64,000 bases of DNA from Hydrogenovibrio halophilus DSM 15072 (GCF_000384235.1 NZ_KB913033.1:1123164-1187163); one strand, 5' to 3'; counted from the stretch's first letter, positions 17,914-27,224 are shown. Made by a program: numbers and translations. The notes: generated by a model from the letters alone, not told the origin.

Positions 17914-18146
17914 GGTTTTGGCCTTTGCAGACAGTTGTTCCCGCCCAGTTTTAGGATTTTTTACGGACTTTTCTCCAAAAAAACCGATGATTGAGTCGAT
18001 GTGCCCCGTATTTTTGACTAGAATATAAAAATGTTTTTTCGTTTCTACGGCCCATGGTCGTCCCATCTTCTGCCGTTGGAAATATCTGGTTCCGGCGGCG
18101 TGAACGCTGAGGGTTCCGGAGCAAATTCAATGAGTGGTTTTTGAAC

Positions 18147-20753
18147 ATGACATATGGCGATGACGAAGCGCGTCCTCTGCATTGGGTGCAGTGCGAGGAG
18201 GCGGTGCGTTATTTTGATATGGCCAACACGCTGTTTCTGGTGCTGGATCTGCAGGGCCGGGTCCAGCAGGTCAACCAGTGCGGGAGCGAACTGCTGAAAG
18301 TGCCCAGGTCCGAGTTGATCGGTACCAACTGGTTTGACCGCTTTGTCCCAGAAGCGCGGCGCCCGGAAGTGGAAGCCGTGTTTGAACGGTTGTGGCAGGG
18401 CGAAGTCGGGGACGCTGAGCATTTTGAAAACCTGATTCTGACCCGGACGGGGGAGGAACGCTGCATTCGCTGGTCGAATGCCCTGCTATACGATGAGCGT
18501 GATCGGGCCACCGGTGTGCTGGCGCTGGGGGAGGATGTGACCGATCTGAAGCGTCACCAGCAGGATCTGGTACGTCTGGCGTCTTATCGGGAACTGATTC
18601 TGCGCCTGTCTTCCCGTTTTATCCGAGTCCCTGCAAACGAATTGTCCCAGGCCATCCATCAGGCGCTGTCAGACATCGGTGAATTCATGCGAGCGGATCG
18701 GGCCTATATTTTTGAGTACGACCTGGTCCATGGATTGGCTGTTAACACCCATGAATGGTGCGGGGAAGATGTAGAGCCGCAGATGGAAAACCTGAAGGCG
18801 GTGCCACTGGCGGACATGCCGGATTGGCTGGACGCGCACCAGCGGGGTGAGCGCATTGTGATCCCATCGGTTGCCGATCTCGAAGAAGGGGCGGTAAAAG
18901 AGACGTTGCTTCCACAGGGCATTCAAAGTCTGGTGGCGGCGCCGATCATGTCGGACGGTGCTTGCACCGGGTTTGTGGGCATTGATCTGGTTTGTCAGAA
19001 AAGCGATTTTGACGACCGGGAGCCGGAGCTGATTTCGCTGTTTGCCGAGTTGCTTTCAAGCGTGGCTTCGCGTCAGAATCTGGAAGAAAAACTGCTGCTC
19101 AGTGATCGGGTGTTTGAAGCCAGCCCTTATGCGATTATGGTCACCGACGCCGATTACCAGGTGCTGTCGGTGAACCCGGCATTTGAACAGATGACTGGCT
19201 ATGCCTTGAATGACGTTCAGGGCAAAACCGCCGCCATGCTGTCTTCCGGGGTGCATGACGCCGAGTTTTATCACCGCTTTGATCGATCCTTGAAAGAAGA
19301 CGGGGTCTGGGAGGGCGAAATCCACAACCGCCGCCGGAACGGTGAAATTTACCCCCAGTGGCTGACGGTCCAGGCCGTGGACAATCATCAGACAAAAGGG
19401 CGCTATTTCATTGTCATCGGTTATGACCTGACCGAGAAAAAGGCGCAGAAACAACTGATTGAGCGTCTCAGTCATTATGATCCCTTGACCGGCCTGCCGA
19501 ATCTGCTGTTGTTGAAAGACCGGATTGACTCGGAAATCAGTGCTTACCCCCGTCATGGGGAGTCATTTGCGCTGGTCGGGCTGGATCTGGACAATTTTGC
19601 CGTCATCAACGATGCTTATGGACTGAGTTCTGGTGACCGGGTCATTCAACGGGTGGCCGAGATCATTCGCCTGCACCTGAGAGAACAGGACACGCTCTGC
19701 CACCAGAGCGGGGATGAGTATTTTCTGCTTTTGCCGGAGACGCAAGTCAGCGGTGCTTTGAAGGTTGTGGAAAAGTTGCTGAAGATCCTTTCGTCGCCAC
19801 TTTGTCTGGACAGCGGTGAATGCTTTAATATGACCGCCAGCGCGGGCATTGCGATTTATCCAGACGACGGGCACAGTTATTATGACCTGGTCAAGGCCTC
19901 CGGCATTGCGCTGCATCGGGCCAAACAGCTGGGCAAAAACAGCTACGAATTTTACACACGGGAACAACAGCTGCGCATTCAGGAATCGACGCGGGTGGAA
20001 AACGAACTGCATCACGCGCTGACGGAAGACGAGCTTTTACTGTACTTTCAGCCGCAATACGAAGTCGGTACCGAAAAACTGCTCGGTGCGGAAGCCCTGA
20101 TTCGCTGGCAGCACCCAAAATTGGGAATGATGCCACCGGGGCATTTTATTCCCGTGGCCGAAAAAAGCCATTTGATTCTGGACATCGGCCGTTGGGTGAT
20201 TGACACGGCCATTGCGCAACTGGTCGACTGGCGGAAAAAAGGCCTGACGGAGCTGACGCTGGCGATCAACCTGTCGGCGGCCGAGTTCCGGCGCACCGAT
20301 TTGCCGCGCATTCTGTCTGAATTGTTGGCCGAATCCGGTTTGCCGCCGGAGGTGTTGGAAATTGAGATGACCGAAACCGTGGCCATGGAAGACTCGGATC
20401 GAACGCTTTCAGTGGTGACGGCGTTGCATCAACTGGGGGTCAAGTTGGCGCTGGATGACTTCGGCACGGGCTATTCGTCCCTGAGCTATCTGAGTCAGTT
20501 TGAGATTGACAAGCTCAAGATTGATCAGAGTTTTGTCGCACAAATCGGTCAGCATGTTCAGGCCGAAACCATCGTGGACGCGGTGATTCAAATGGCCAGA
20601 AGTTTTGGTTATCAAACCCTGGCGGAAGGGGTGGAAACCCAGGCCCAGTATGAGTATCTGAAGCAACAGGGGTGCAACCAGATACAGGGATTTTACTTCA
20701 GCCAACCCTTGCCTGCGCACGAGTTTGAGCAACTGCTGTTGCAGAACAGGTAA
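18147..20753 (+). CDS. PAS-GAF-PAS-GGDEF(degenerate)-EAL signalling protein
   Basis: 868 residues from ATG 18147 (an in-frame TTG at 18141 is possible). Order: PAS (about 20-135), GAF (about 155-310), PAS (about 315-430), GGDEF (about 435-595) and EAL (about 610-865). The GGDEF signature is SGDEY, probably inactive as a cyclase. EAL is intact (EALIRW, DDFGTGYSSLSYLSQF, KIDQSFV), so the likely net role is cyclic-di-GMP breakdown controlled by the sensory domains. No membrane segments. A perfect palindromic terminator follows 22 bases after the stop. Confidence 0.93.
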   Translation: MTYGDDEARPLHWVQCEEAVRYFDMANTLFLVLDLQGRVQQVNQCGSELLKVPRSELIGTNWFDRFVPEARRPEVEAVFERLWQGEVGDAEHFENLILTRTGEERCIRWSNALLYDERDRATGVLALGEDVTDLKRHQQDLVRLASYRELILRLSSRFIRVPANELSQAIHQALSDIGEFMRADRAYIFEYDLVHGLAVNTHEWCGEDVEPQMENLKAVPLADMPDWLDAHQRGERIVIPSVADLEEGAVKETLLPQGIQSLVAAPIMSDGACTGFVGIDLVCQKSDFDDREPELISLFAELLSSVASRQNLEEKLLLSDRVFEASPYAIMVTDADYQVLSVNPAFEQMTGYALNDVQGKTAAMLSSGVHDAEFYHRFDRSLKEDGVWEGEIHNRRRNGEIYPQWLTVQAVDNHQTKGRYFIVIGYDLTEKKAQKQLIERLSHYDPLTGLPNLLLLKDRIDSEISAYPRHGESFALVGLDLDNFAVINDAYGLSSGDRVIQRVAEIIRLHLREQDTLCHQSGDEYFLLLPETQVSGALKVVEKLLKILSSPLCLDSGECFNMTASAGIAIYPDDGHSYYDLVKASGIALHRAKQLGKNSYEFYTREQQLRIQESTRVENELHHALTEDELLLYFQPQYEVGTEKLLGAEALIRWQHPKLGMMPPGHFIPVAEKSHLILDIGRWVIDTAIAQLVDWRKKGLTELTLAINLSAAEFRRTDLPRILSELLAESGLPPEVLEIEMTETVAMEDSDRTLSVVTALHQLGVKLALDDFGTGYSSLSYLSQFEIDKLKIDQSFVAQIGQHVQAETIVDAVIQMARSFGYQTLAEGVETQAQYEYLKQQGCNQIQGFYFSQPLPAHEFEQLLLQNR

Positions 20754-20774
20754 GTGTCAGCAACATTCGGGCTG

Positions 20775-20799
20775 AAAACCACCAGGCCTGGTGGTTTTT
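20775..20799. terminator. Bidirectional terminator built on palindrome copy 8
   Basis: Perfect 24-bp palindrome (AAAACC + core at 20781-20792 + GGTTTT, plus one more T) between the convergent EAL gene and metE. Complementary A- and T-runs let it work on both strands. Confidence 0.85.
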
Positions 20800-20811
20800 G
20801 GGTGTGAAGGC

Positions 20812-23142
20812 TTAGCTGACCAAGGTTTCTCTGAGCACTTTCGCGGCGTTGACCATATTGATCAGGGCCGGTTCGGTTTCTTTCCAGCCCCGGGTTTTCA
20901 GGCCGCAGTCTGGATTGACCCAAAGGCGTTCTGCCGGAATGTTTTGCGCCGCTTTCTGAATCAGATCCACCATTTGTTGCACGCTGGGAATATTGGGTGA
21001 ATGGATGTCATACACGCCCGGTCCGATTTCATTGGGGTAGTCAAAGTCCACAAAGGCGTCCAGCAGCTTCATCTGCGATTTGGAGGTTTCAATGGTGATC
21101 ACGTCGGCGTCCATCCTGGCGACCGCCGCAATGATGTCATTGAACTCGGAATAACACATGTGAGTGTGAATCTGGGTGTCGTTTTGTACGCCCGAAGTGG
21201 TCATGCGAAAGCTGTTGACGGCCCAGCGCAGATAGTCGGCCCAGTCGGACTGCTTCAGCGGAAGCCCTTCGCGCAAGGCGGCTTCGTCAATCTGAATGAT
21301 GTCGATACCGGCGTTTTCCAGATCCTGTACTTCGTCGCGCAGCGTCAGCGCAATCTGATTGCAGGTGGTTTCACGAGGCTGGTCGTTGCGCACAAACGAC
21401 CACTGCAAGATTGTGACTGCACCGGTGAGCATGCCTTTCATCGGCTTGTCGGTCTGGCTTTGTGCATACTCGGACCAGCGCACGGTCATGGGCATCGGTC
21501 GAGAAACATCGCCGAAAATGATCGGTGGTTTGACGCAGCGTGACCCATAGGACTGGACCCAGCCGAACCGGGTAAAGGCAAAACCATCCAGCTGTTCACC
21601 AAAGTATTCCACCATGTCATTGCGTTCCGGTTCGCCATGCACCATTACATCCAGCCCAATGCGCTCCTGACGTTCAATCACGTCGTGGATTTGTGTCTGC
21701 ATGGCCTTGACATAGGACGCTTCGGACAAATCACCTTGTTTGAATTGGCGTCGGATTTGCCGGATTTCCTGCGTCTGCGGGAAAGAACCGATGGTGGTGG
21801 TTGGGAACAGGGGCAGCTCGAACTTGGGTTTTTGCGCTTTGGCACGTTTGGCATACGGGGCGGGCCGATCCAATGCAATGCGATCCAGTTGTGCCATGCG
21901 TGTCTGTACAGTGGCATCGTGAATCAGGCTGGATTGGGCTCTTTCGGCCACGGCTTTCTGATTGTTCTGAAGCGCGGTTTCATCGACTTTTTCATTTAGA
22001 AGGTCGGCCAGCAGGCGAATTTCGTCCAGTTTCTGGCGGGCAAAGGCCAGATAGTTTTTCAGTTCGGGAGGCAGGTGCTCTTCCACCTCGAGATTGACCG
22101 GGACATGCAAAAGTGAGCAGCTTGGAGCTATCCAGAGGCGGTCGCCGAATTTGGCCTGCGCCGCGCTTAGTTGCGCAGCCGCAGCGGTCAAATCGGTTTT
22201 CCAGACATTGCGCCCATCCACCATGCCGAGTGAAAGTACCTTGTCGGCAGGCCATTGGCTGATCACTTCGTCCAGTTGGGCTTGACCGCGCAGGCCATCG
22301 TAATGCAGACCGGCGACCGGCAAATCACACACGCCTGCCAGATTGTTGCCCAGAGTTTCAAAATAGGTGGTCAGCAGCAGTTTGACCGGGGTTTCGGACA
22401 AGGCTTCATAGGCCGTGGTTAAGGCGGCTTGCCAGTCGGCTGTCAGTTCCAGTCCCAAAATCGGCTCATCGATTTGCACCCATTCGATGCCCAGATCGGC
22501 AAGTCGGTTCAGAAGGTGTTGGTACACCACCAGCAGTTCGGGCAAACGAGTCAACGGTGGTTTGTCTATGCCTTTGTTTTCGGCCAGATAAAGATAGGTG
22601 ACCGGTCCCAGCAATACGGGTTTCAGTTGTCGGGCGCTGACACCCTTCAGTTGCGTGGTGGCCTCGTTAATTTCATCAAACAGACGGGTGTCGGTGATCG
22701 CAAACCCGGTATCGGCTTCCAGTTCCGGCACAATATAGTGGTAGTTGGTGTCGAACCATTTTTTCATGGCACCGGCGTAATCGGCTTTGGATTGACCGCG
22801 ATTCTCATGTCCGGGACAGCCACCGTGCCCATCGTCGGACGGGGCGCGACCACGTGCCATGCGGAACGCGACATCAGGGTCAAACGTGTCCTGGCGAAAG
22901 CGTTTTGGAATCACGCCCAACAGGGTGCTCATATTCAAGACCTGATCATAGTAGGCAAAGTCATTGATTGGGAGCAGGTCGATGCCGGCGGCCATTTGCG
23001 TTTCCAGGTTTTGAATGCGAATGTCTCTGGCCTGTGCGGCCAGATCGGTGAGCGTTTTTTCGCCTTTCCAATACGCTTCCAGTGCGAATTTTAATTCCCG
23101 CTTGCTACCAATGCGCGGATATCCCAGGTTGTGAACAGTCAT
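20812..23142 (-). CDS. metE: Cobalamin-independent methionine synthase MetE
   Basis: 776 residues (E. coli 753). Transfers a methyl group from methyltetrahydropteroyl-glutamate to homocysteine. N-terminal barrel [18 protein letters not shown]-terminal barrel with zinc ligands in [10 protein letters not shown], the Glu of VITIETSKS and [11 protein letters not shown]. Relative to E. coli there is a 13-14-residue Gly/His/Cys-containing insertion after FRMARGRAP (about residues 94-120: [15 protein letters not shown]), and IDEAALREG replaces the usual IDEPALREG. Start ATG 23142 has an AAGGAAG site. The divergent promoter region carries two MetR-type boxes, and metR is nearby. Confidence 0.97.
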   Translation of the reverse strand: MTVHNLGYPRIGSKRELKFALEAYWKGEKTLTDLAAQARDIRIQNLETQMAAGIDLLPINDFAYYDQVLNMSTLLGVIPKRFRQDTFDPDVAFRMARGRAPSDDGHGGCPGHENRGQSKADYAGAMKKWFDTNYHYIVPELEADTGFAITDTRLFDEINEATTQLKGVSARQLKPVLLGPVTYLYLAENKGIDKPPLTRLPELLVVYQHLLNRLADLGIEWVQIDEPILGLELTADWQAALTTAYEALSETPVKLLLTTYFETLGNNLAGVCDLPVAGLHYDGLRGQAQLDEVISQWPADKVLSLGMVDGRNVWKTDLTAAAAQLSAAQAKFGDRLWIAPSCSLLHVPVNLEVEEHLPPELKNYLAFARQKLDEIRLLADLLNEKVDETALQNNQKAVAERAQSSLIHDATVQTRMAQLDRIALDRPAPYAKRAKAQKPKFELPLFPTTTIGSFPQTQEIRQIRRQFKQGDLSEASYVKAMQTQIHDVIERQERIGLDVMVHGEPERNDMVEYFGEQLDGFAFTRFGWVQSYGSRCVKPPIIFGDVSRPMPMTVRWSEYAQSQTDKPMKGMLTGAVTILQWSFVRNDQPRETTCNQIALTLRDEVQDLENAGIDIIQIDEAALREGLPLKQSDWADYLRWAVNSFRMTTSGVQNDTQIHTHMCYSEFNDIIAAVARMDADVITIETSKSQMKLLDAFVDFDYPNEIGPGVYDIHSPNIPSVQQMVDLIQKAAQNIPAERLWVNPDCGLKTRGWKETEPALINMVNAAKVLRETLVS

Positions 23143-23157
23143 TTTGCTTCCTTTGGT

Positions 23158-23186
23158 TTTATGTCTAATTTGTGTTGTCGCTTCAA
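23158..23186 (-). promoter_or_regulatory. Putative metE promoter
   Basis: On the minus strand: TTGAAG, 17 bases, CATAAA, placing the start about 10 bases before the metE leader. MetR-type boxes lie upstream, where an activator would bind. Confidence 0.55.
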
Positions 23187-23216
23187 ATGGTAGGCGGCTC
23201 CAAACATGAGAACAAA

Positions 23217-23250
23217 CGAATAATATTCAGAAAAAGGTGAATAAAATTCA
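23217..23250. promoter_or_regulatory. Two tandem MetR-type operator boxes
   Basis: Box 1 at 23217-23229 is CGAA-TAATA-TTCA (one mismatch to TGAA-N5-TTCA); box 2 at 23238-23250 is TGAA-TAAAA-TTCA, a perfect match. Centres are 21 bases apart, two helical turns. MetR activates metE in enterobacteria through such sites. Confidence 0.75.
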
Positions 23251-23292
23251 TGAAAAAATTTTTAAGGGTGGGGGTTATGCCACAATAGCCGA

Positions 23293-23321
23293 TTATTGCC
23301 CCTGGGTTTTCGCGCTATAAT
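23293..23321 (+). promoter_or_regulatory. Putative promoter of GGDEF-metR unit
   Basis: TTATTG, 17 bases, perfect TATAAT (23316-23321). This fixes the downstream start at GTG 23350 rather than the ATG at 23320, which lies inside the -10 box. Confidence 0.6.
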
Positions 23322-23349
23322 GGGGTATCAATCAAACCGTGAGAGCCTT

Positions 23350-24666
23350 GTGAAACAGACAGTGCAGCGGACACAATTAGTGGTGCTTTTGGCCGGACTG
23401 GTGTTTCCGGTGTTGTTGGCGCTGCTGGGTCATCAGTTTTTCGGGTCGCGCCTCTGGCCCAATGTGCCTTTGCACGCGTTGCTGGAAGGGGCCGGGGTGG
23501 TGCTGAATTTCAGCCTGGGGATTTATCTGGTGTCTCTGGTTCGGGCCGAATTGCTGGAAAAACGGTTTTTGTGGCCGGCATCGGGCTTTCTGGCGATGGC
23601 GGTGATCAGCGGCTTTCATGGCAGTGTGGTGCCGGGCAATACGTTTGTGGGTCTGCACAGTGTGGGAGTGCTCACCGGCGGTGTGTTGTTCAGTCTGATG
23701 GTGCTGCCCAGTGCGCTGCATGACCAGGCCTGGTTAAAACACCTGCCGTGGCTGGGGTTGCTGCTGGGGCTGTTGGTCAGTGTCAGTCTGTTGCTGGCCG
23801 ATCAGTTGTATCCGACCATGCTGGTGTTCCAAAGTCAGTTCAGTCGTGCCGCGATGGCCATGAACAGTCTGGGGGCTTTGGGCTTTTTTCTGGCGACGCT
23901 GTACCTGGTGGGAAGCCGGCGACGTGCATTGTCTTACCAGATTCTGGCGGTGGTGACGCTGCTGTTTTCGATTTCGGCCATTTTGTTTGAATACTCGGAG
24001 TTGTGGGATTCCACTTGGTGGTTGTGGCATTTTTTGCGTTTTTTCGCCCTGAGCCTGCTGCTGAGTTATTTCTTTTTCTGGTTTTATCGTCAGGCGGAAA
24101 AGGCCAGAGTGCAGACCAAAAAGCTGCGATCTCTGGCCTACTACGACAACCTGACTCAACTGCCCAACCGAACCTTGTTTCTGCAGTTTCTGGACAACGC
24201 GTTGGTGGACGCCAGACGTCAACAGCATTCGCTGGCGTTGTTTTTCATTGATCTGGACCGGTTCAAACATGTGAATGATACCCTCGGGCATGATGTGGGC
24301 GATCGGTTGCTGGTGATGGTGGCCGAACGTCTGGCCAACAGCTTGAGGCAGGTGGATTTGGTCGCGCGCATGGGTGGGGACGAGTTCACGGTGATCTTGC
24401 ATGGTGACCAGAATCCCGCGGCGGTTGAAACGGTCGCCAAGCATATTCTGCAAGCGGTGCTGCCGCCCTATCATCTGGACGAGCATACGGTTGAGATCGG
24501 TGCCAGCATTGGCATTGCGTTTTACCCGGACGATGCGCAGGCCTTCACTGACTTGATGCGACTGGCCGATCAGGCGATGTATCGGGCCAAGGAAGCGGGC
24601 GGCAATACGTTTTGTTTTTATCACCATGAAGGCGATGCCGCTCAGGCACAAACGGAAGCCCCATGA
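23350..24666 (+). CDS. Membrane diguanylate cyclase
   Basis: 438 residues from GTG 23350 (GAGAG site upstream). About eight N-terminal hydrophobic helices (residues about 8-250) form a membrane sensor of unrecognised type, then a C-terminal GGDEF domain (about 265-430). The signature MGGDEF is intact and an RQVD inhibitory-site motif lies five residues before it, so it should make cyclic-di-GMP with product feedback. The gene overlaps metR by four bases (ATGA), an unexpected operon linking a cyclase to the methionine regulator. One palindrome copy (HDQAWLKH) lies in the membrane region. Confidence 0.9.
   Translation: MKQTVQRTQLVVLLAGLVFPVLLALLGHQFFGSRLWPNVPLHALLEGAGVVLNFSLGIYLVSLVRAELLEKRFLWPASGFLAMAVISGFHGSVVPGNTFVGLHSVGVLTGGVLFSLMVLPSALHDQAWLKHLPWLGLLLGLLVSVSLLLADQLYPTMLVFQSQFSRAAMAMNSLGALGFFLATLYLVGSRRRALSYQILAVVTLLFSISAILFEYSELWDSTWWLWHFLRFFALSLLLSYFFFWFYRQAEKARVQTKKLRSLAYYDNLTQLPNRTLFLQFLDNALVDARRQQHSLALFFIDLDRFKHVNDTLGHDVGDRLLVMVAERLANSLRQVDLVARMGGDEFTVILHGDQNPAAVETVAKHILQAVLPPYHLDEHTVEIGASIGIAFYPDDAQAFTDLMRLADQAMYRAKEAGGNTFCFYHHEGDAAQAQTEAP
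23723..23734. repeat. Palindrome ACCAGGCCTGGT, copy 9 (in cyclase gene)
   Basis: Perfect copy followed by TAAAAC; translated as DQAWLK in a loop between membrane helices. Confidence 0.97.
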
Positions 24667-25568
24667 TTGAAATACGTCATTTGAAAACGCTGCTCAGCCT
24701 CGCCAGTACCCATTCGGTGAAACTCAGTGCGGCCGAATTGTCGATGACGCAGTCGGCCCTGTCGCATCAACTGAAAAATCTGGAATCGCAGATTGGCATG
24801 CGTTTGTTTGAGCGCAAAACCCAGCCGCTGGTCTGGACGCAGGCCGGGCAGACCCTGCTGAACCTGGCGCAGGACGTTCTGCCGCGTGTGGCCCAGACCG
24901 AACAGACTTTGCAGGCCTTGCACAAGGGCGAAGAAGGCCGCCTGCATATCGGCGTGGATTGCCACACCTGTTTCGACTGGCTGTTGCCGCTGCTGCGCGA
25001 CTATCAGCCCGATTGGCCGGGGGTGGACGTGGATGTGGTGTCGTCACTGGGCGAGCAGCCAGTGGCGGCGCTGGCCTCCCGGCAACTGGATCTGTTGATC
25101 ACCTCCGATCCGGTCAAAGCCGCTGGCATCGCCTATCTGCCCTTGTTTGACTATGAGTTGGTGGCCTGTGTGACACCGGAACACCCCCTGGCTGACAAAC
25201 CGTCTCTTTCGCCCAAAGACCTGGCCGAACACACTCTGATTACCTACCCGGTTCCGCACTGGAAGCTGGACGTGTTCAGCCGTTTTCTGATGCCGGCCAA
25301 AAGGGCCCCCAAACAGGTGCGTTACAGCGAATTGACCCTGATGATGTTGCAGCAGGTCGAAGCCGGGCGTGGGGTGTGCGTGTTGCCGCGCTGGTTACTG
25401 GCGGCCCAGCCGGGGTTTGACAAACTGGTTTTGCGCCCATTGGGCAAGGACGGACTCTGGTCCCGTCTGTACGCCGGGGTGGCAGCGCAACGAGCCAGCC
25501 AGCCGTATGTGCAAGACTTTATTCACCGGGTCGCCGACACCATGCAACCGGAAAAACGAGAGATTTGA
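24663..25568 (+). CDS. metR: LysR-type regulator MetR
   Basis: 301 residues. N-terminal winged helix (MIEIRHLKTLLSLASTHSVK, AAELSMTQSALSHQLKNLE) and a LysR effector domain beginning GRLHIGVDCHTCFDWLLPLL, characteristic of MetR. It would activate metE using homocysteine as co-inducer. The two MetR-type boxes at 23217-23250 lie between metE and this operon, so it could also control its own transcription. Start ATG 24663 overlaps the cyclase stop. Confidence 0.92.
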   Translation: MIEIRHLKTLLSLASTHSVKLSAAELSMTQSALSHQLKNLESQIGMRLFERKTQPLVWTQAGQTLLNLAQDVLPRVAQTEQTLQALHKGEEGRLHIGVDCHTCFDWLLPLLRDYQPDWPGVDVDVVSSLGEQPVAALASRQLDLLITSDPVKAAGIAYLPLFDYELVACVTPEHPLADKPSLSPKDLAEHTLITYPVPHWKLDVFSRFLMPAKRAPKQVRYSELTLMMLQQVEAGRGVCVLPRWLLAAQPGFDKLVLRPLGKDGLWSRLYAGVAAQRASQPYVQDFIHRVADTMQPEKREI

Positions 25569-25629
25569 ATCATAGACTGGCCTGGCATCATTTTTCACAG
25601 GTCGTTGAAAGATTTGCTAAGATGAAAAT

Positions 25630-25857
25630 ATGTCAAGAATTGATACAGCCAAAGAAACCATTGCGTATTTGAAATTCTGGTTGGGGGTCATGGTTGTTTC
25701 TGATATTTCATTAGTCGGTTGGTTGTTAACCCATACATCTTCAGCGTCCGATTTAAAGATTCTAAGTGCCGTTTTGGCCGTTTTGGTGATTACACTGGCG
25801 GCTTTTATGATTTATAAGAAAATTGAACGATCAATTAAAAAACTGACGAGGTTATAA
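25630..25857 (+). CDS. Small two-helix membrane protein, function unknown
   Basis: 75 residues. Soluble start (MSRIDTAKETIAYLKFW), two hydrophobic helices (about 18-35 and 44-62) and a basic end (YKKIERSIKKLTRL). A TAAGATGAAAAT sequence just upstream resembles a promoter -10 region and weak ribosome site. The gene is clearly more AT-rich than its neighbours, hinting at acquisition. One base separates its stop from a second tiny membrane ORF, and I recall similar tandem pairs in other proteobacteria, without a known function. Confidence 0.75.
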   Translation: MSRIDTAKETIAYLKFWLGVMVVSDISLVGWLLTHTSSASDLKILSAVLAVLVITLAAFMIYKKIERSIKKLTRL

Positions 25858-25858
25858 C

Positions 25859-25939
25859 ATGGAATGGTTGTCTGTTATTGTGCTGCTCGCCGTTGTCGGT
25901 GCTTTTGTTTTTATGGCTTATGATGCTGCCCATTCATAA
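25859..25939 (+). CDS. 26-residue single-helix membrane peptide
   Basis: ATG 25859 to TAA 25939. MEWLSVIVLLAVVGAFVFMA then YDAAHS: one transmembrane helix and a short polar end. It starts one base after the previous small gene, whose last bases (GACGAGG) supply a ribosome-binding site. The tight coupling and clean membrane profile argue it is translated. Function unknown. Confidence 0.6.
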   Translation: MEWLSVIVLLAVVGAFVFMAYDAAHS

Positions 25940-26059
25940 CCTCCCGCTTGCCCCTTTGTCTTAGAATACCGGATACGTTTCATCACATTGCTTGAGCCAT
26001 CAAATTCGCCTGACAATGCCTTTCTCAACGAAACATCAAACTCCCCAAGGAGTCCATCA

Positions 26060-26563
26060 ATGAAATTACTTTATCGACTCGGTTCCATTCTGGTCATTGG
26101 CCTGTTATTAACGTCGCCGATCACTGCCAGTGCCGAATCGCAGGGCAATGAACATGCGATGGCCGGGGTTGAGAACGGGGATGTGTTGTTTGACATTACC
26201 TTGTCGGAACCACGCATGCTGACCGGACAGATGAATGTGATTCGTGAGACCTACCGTGACCTGCAGGCACACGGGATTACGCCGCGAATGGTTTTGGCCT
26301 TTCACGGGCAGAATGTGCATTATCTGACCGAAAACCTGGACACAGTGGCGCTGGAGGACCTGAATCAGGTCGAAGCGTTTAATCAGAGTCTGGACAAACT
26401 CATGGCCCTGGAAGGGGTGCGGATTGAAGTGTGTGCGATCGCCACCCGAGTGTATGGTGCCGACCGCGACGCCATTCGCGATGGCATCGAAGTGGTAGGC
26501 AACACCTATCTATCCAACATCGGTTATGCCAAACAAGGGTATGCCGTGATCGGTATTCGATAA
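26060..26563 (+). CDS. Exported DsrE/DsrF-like family protein
   Basis: 167 residues from ATG 26060, which has a CAAGGAG site. Signal peptide KLLYRLGSILVIGLLLTSPITASA, then a DsrE-fold domain: FDITLSEPRMLTGQMNVIRE, GITPRMVLAFHGQNVHYL, and a single cysteine in VRIEVCAIATRVYG. Cytoplasmic DsrE proteins carry sulfur on cysteine in sulfur oxidation and tRNA thiolation; periplasmic relatives are common and uncharacterised. Ends GYAVIGIR, usual for the group. Confidence 0.85.
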   Translation: MKLLYRLGSILVIGLLLTSPITASAESQGNEHAMAGVENGDVLFDITLSEPRMLTGQMNVIRETYRDLQAHGITPRMVLAFHGQNVHYLTENLDTVALEDLNQVEAFNQSLDKLMALEGVRIEVCAIATRVYGADRDAIRDGIEVVGNTYLSNIGYAKQGYAVIGIR

Positions 26564-26595
26564 GTCCGACATTCTCCCCGTTCAAGCCAACTAAA

Positions 26596-26630
26596 AACGA
26601 CCAGGCCTGGTTGTTTCGGGTTGGTTTTTT
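26596..26630 (+). terminator. Terminator-like hairpin containing palindrome copy 10
   Basis: Core ACCAGGCCTGGT at 26600-26611. In RNA the arms extend to AAACGACCAGG / CCUGGUUGUUU, with one G-U pair, and a T-rich stretch follows. It lies 33 bases after the DsrE-like gene. Confidence 0.6.
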
Positions 26631-26649
26631 TATGTTGATTGACTACAAT
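26621..26649 (+). promoter_or_regulatory. Putative promoter of toxin-antitoxin operon
   Basis: TTGGTT, 17 bases, TACAAT. The expected transcription start is about 27 bases before the antitoxin ATG. Confidence 0.55.
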
Positions 26650-26682
26650 TGCAGGCAGTTGTCACATATTGTGGAGATGGTC

Positions 26683-26898
26683 ATGAGTACCTCAATCAGA
26701 ATCAATGATGCGTTTTATCAGGAAGCCAAGTCGCAAGCCAAAGCCGAATTGCGCTCGATTCCCAATCAGGTGGAGTACTGGGCCAGAATTGGCAAAACGG
26801 CGATGGAAAACCCGGAGTTGTCGATTGATGCGATCAAGTCCTTGTTGATTGCCAGGCATCAGGATGCCGAACCATTTGAATTCCGCGACAGCGAATGA
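26683..26898 (+). CDS. ParD-like antitoxin
   Basis: 71 residues, ATG 26683 with GGAGA upstream. It begins with a ribbon-helix-helix-like strand (STSIRINDAFYQEAKSQAKAE) followed by RSIPNQVEYWARIGKTAMENPEL, which matches the ParD-like antitoxin group. Such proteins neutralise the partner toxin and repress their own promoter. The acidic end (DAEPFEFRDSE) would be the toxin-binding tail. It overlaps the toxin gene by four bases. Confidence 0.82.
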   Translation: MSTSIRINDAFYQEAKSQAKAELRSIPNQVEYWARIGKTAMENPELSIDAIKSLLIARHQDAEPFEFRDSE

Positions 26899-27179
26899 TG
26901 GCCCCGGACATGGTTCAGGTTTTCCAAAAACCATCGTTCAAGCGCGTCTACAAAAAACTTCATAAAAATCAGTTAAAAGACGTGAATCACGCGATCCAAA
27001 CCATTATTGACGCCCCGCAAGTCGGCACGGAAAAGAAAGGGGATCTTGAGGGCGTCTTTGTCTACAAATTTGATTGCGTCAACCAGCAATACCTGATGGC
27101 TTACGAGTGGGATGAATGCACCCGAACGCTCTTGTTACTGGGGGTGCATGAAAATTTTTACCGAAAATTAAAAGACTGA
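26895..27179 (+). CDS. RelE/ParE-type toxin
   Basis: 94 residues (a second ATG lies at 26898). The RelE-like fold is suggested by KPSFKRVYKKLHKNQLKDVNHAI, then a strand-rich C terminus (GVFVYKFDCVNQQYLMAYEWD, TLLLLGVHENFYRKLKD). Family members either cleave mRNA on the ribosome or poison gyrase; the residues seen do not decide which. It forms a type II pair with the upstream antitoxin, and a MITE-like element begins 46 bases after its stop. Confidence 0.85.
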   Translation: MMAPDMVQVFQKPSFKRVYKKLHKNQLKDVNHAIQTIIDAPQVGTEKKGDLEGVFVYKFDCVNQQYLMAYEWDECTRTLLLLGVHENFYRKLKD

Positions 27180-27224
27180 AACGCTTTGTTTACTCCATCC
27201 CCGGCAGTTGGTTCGGCGCGCGAG

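Noticed and set aside
23296-23349. Upstream start for the membrane cyclase at 23320
   Set aside because: The ATG lies inside the TATAAT -10 box, so transcription would begin after it.
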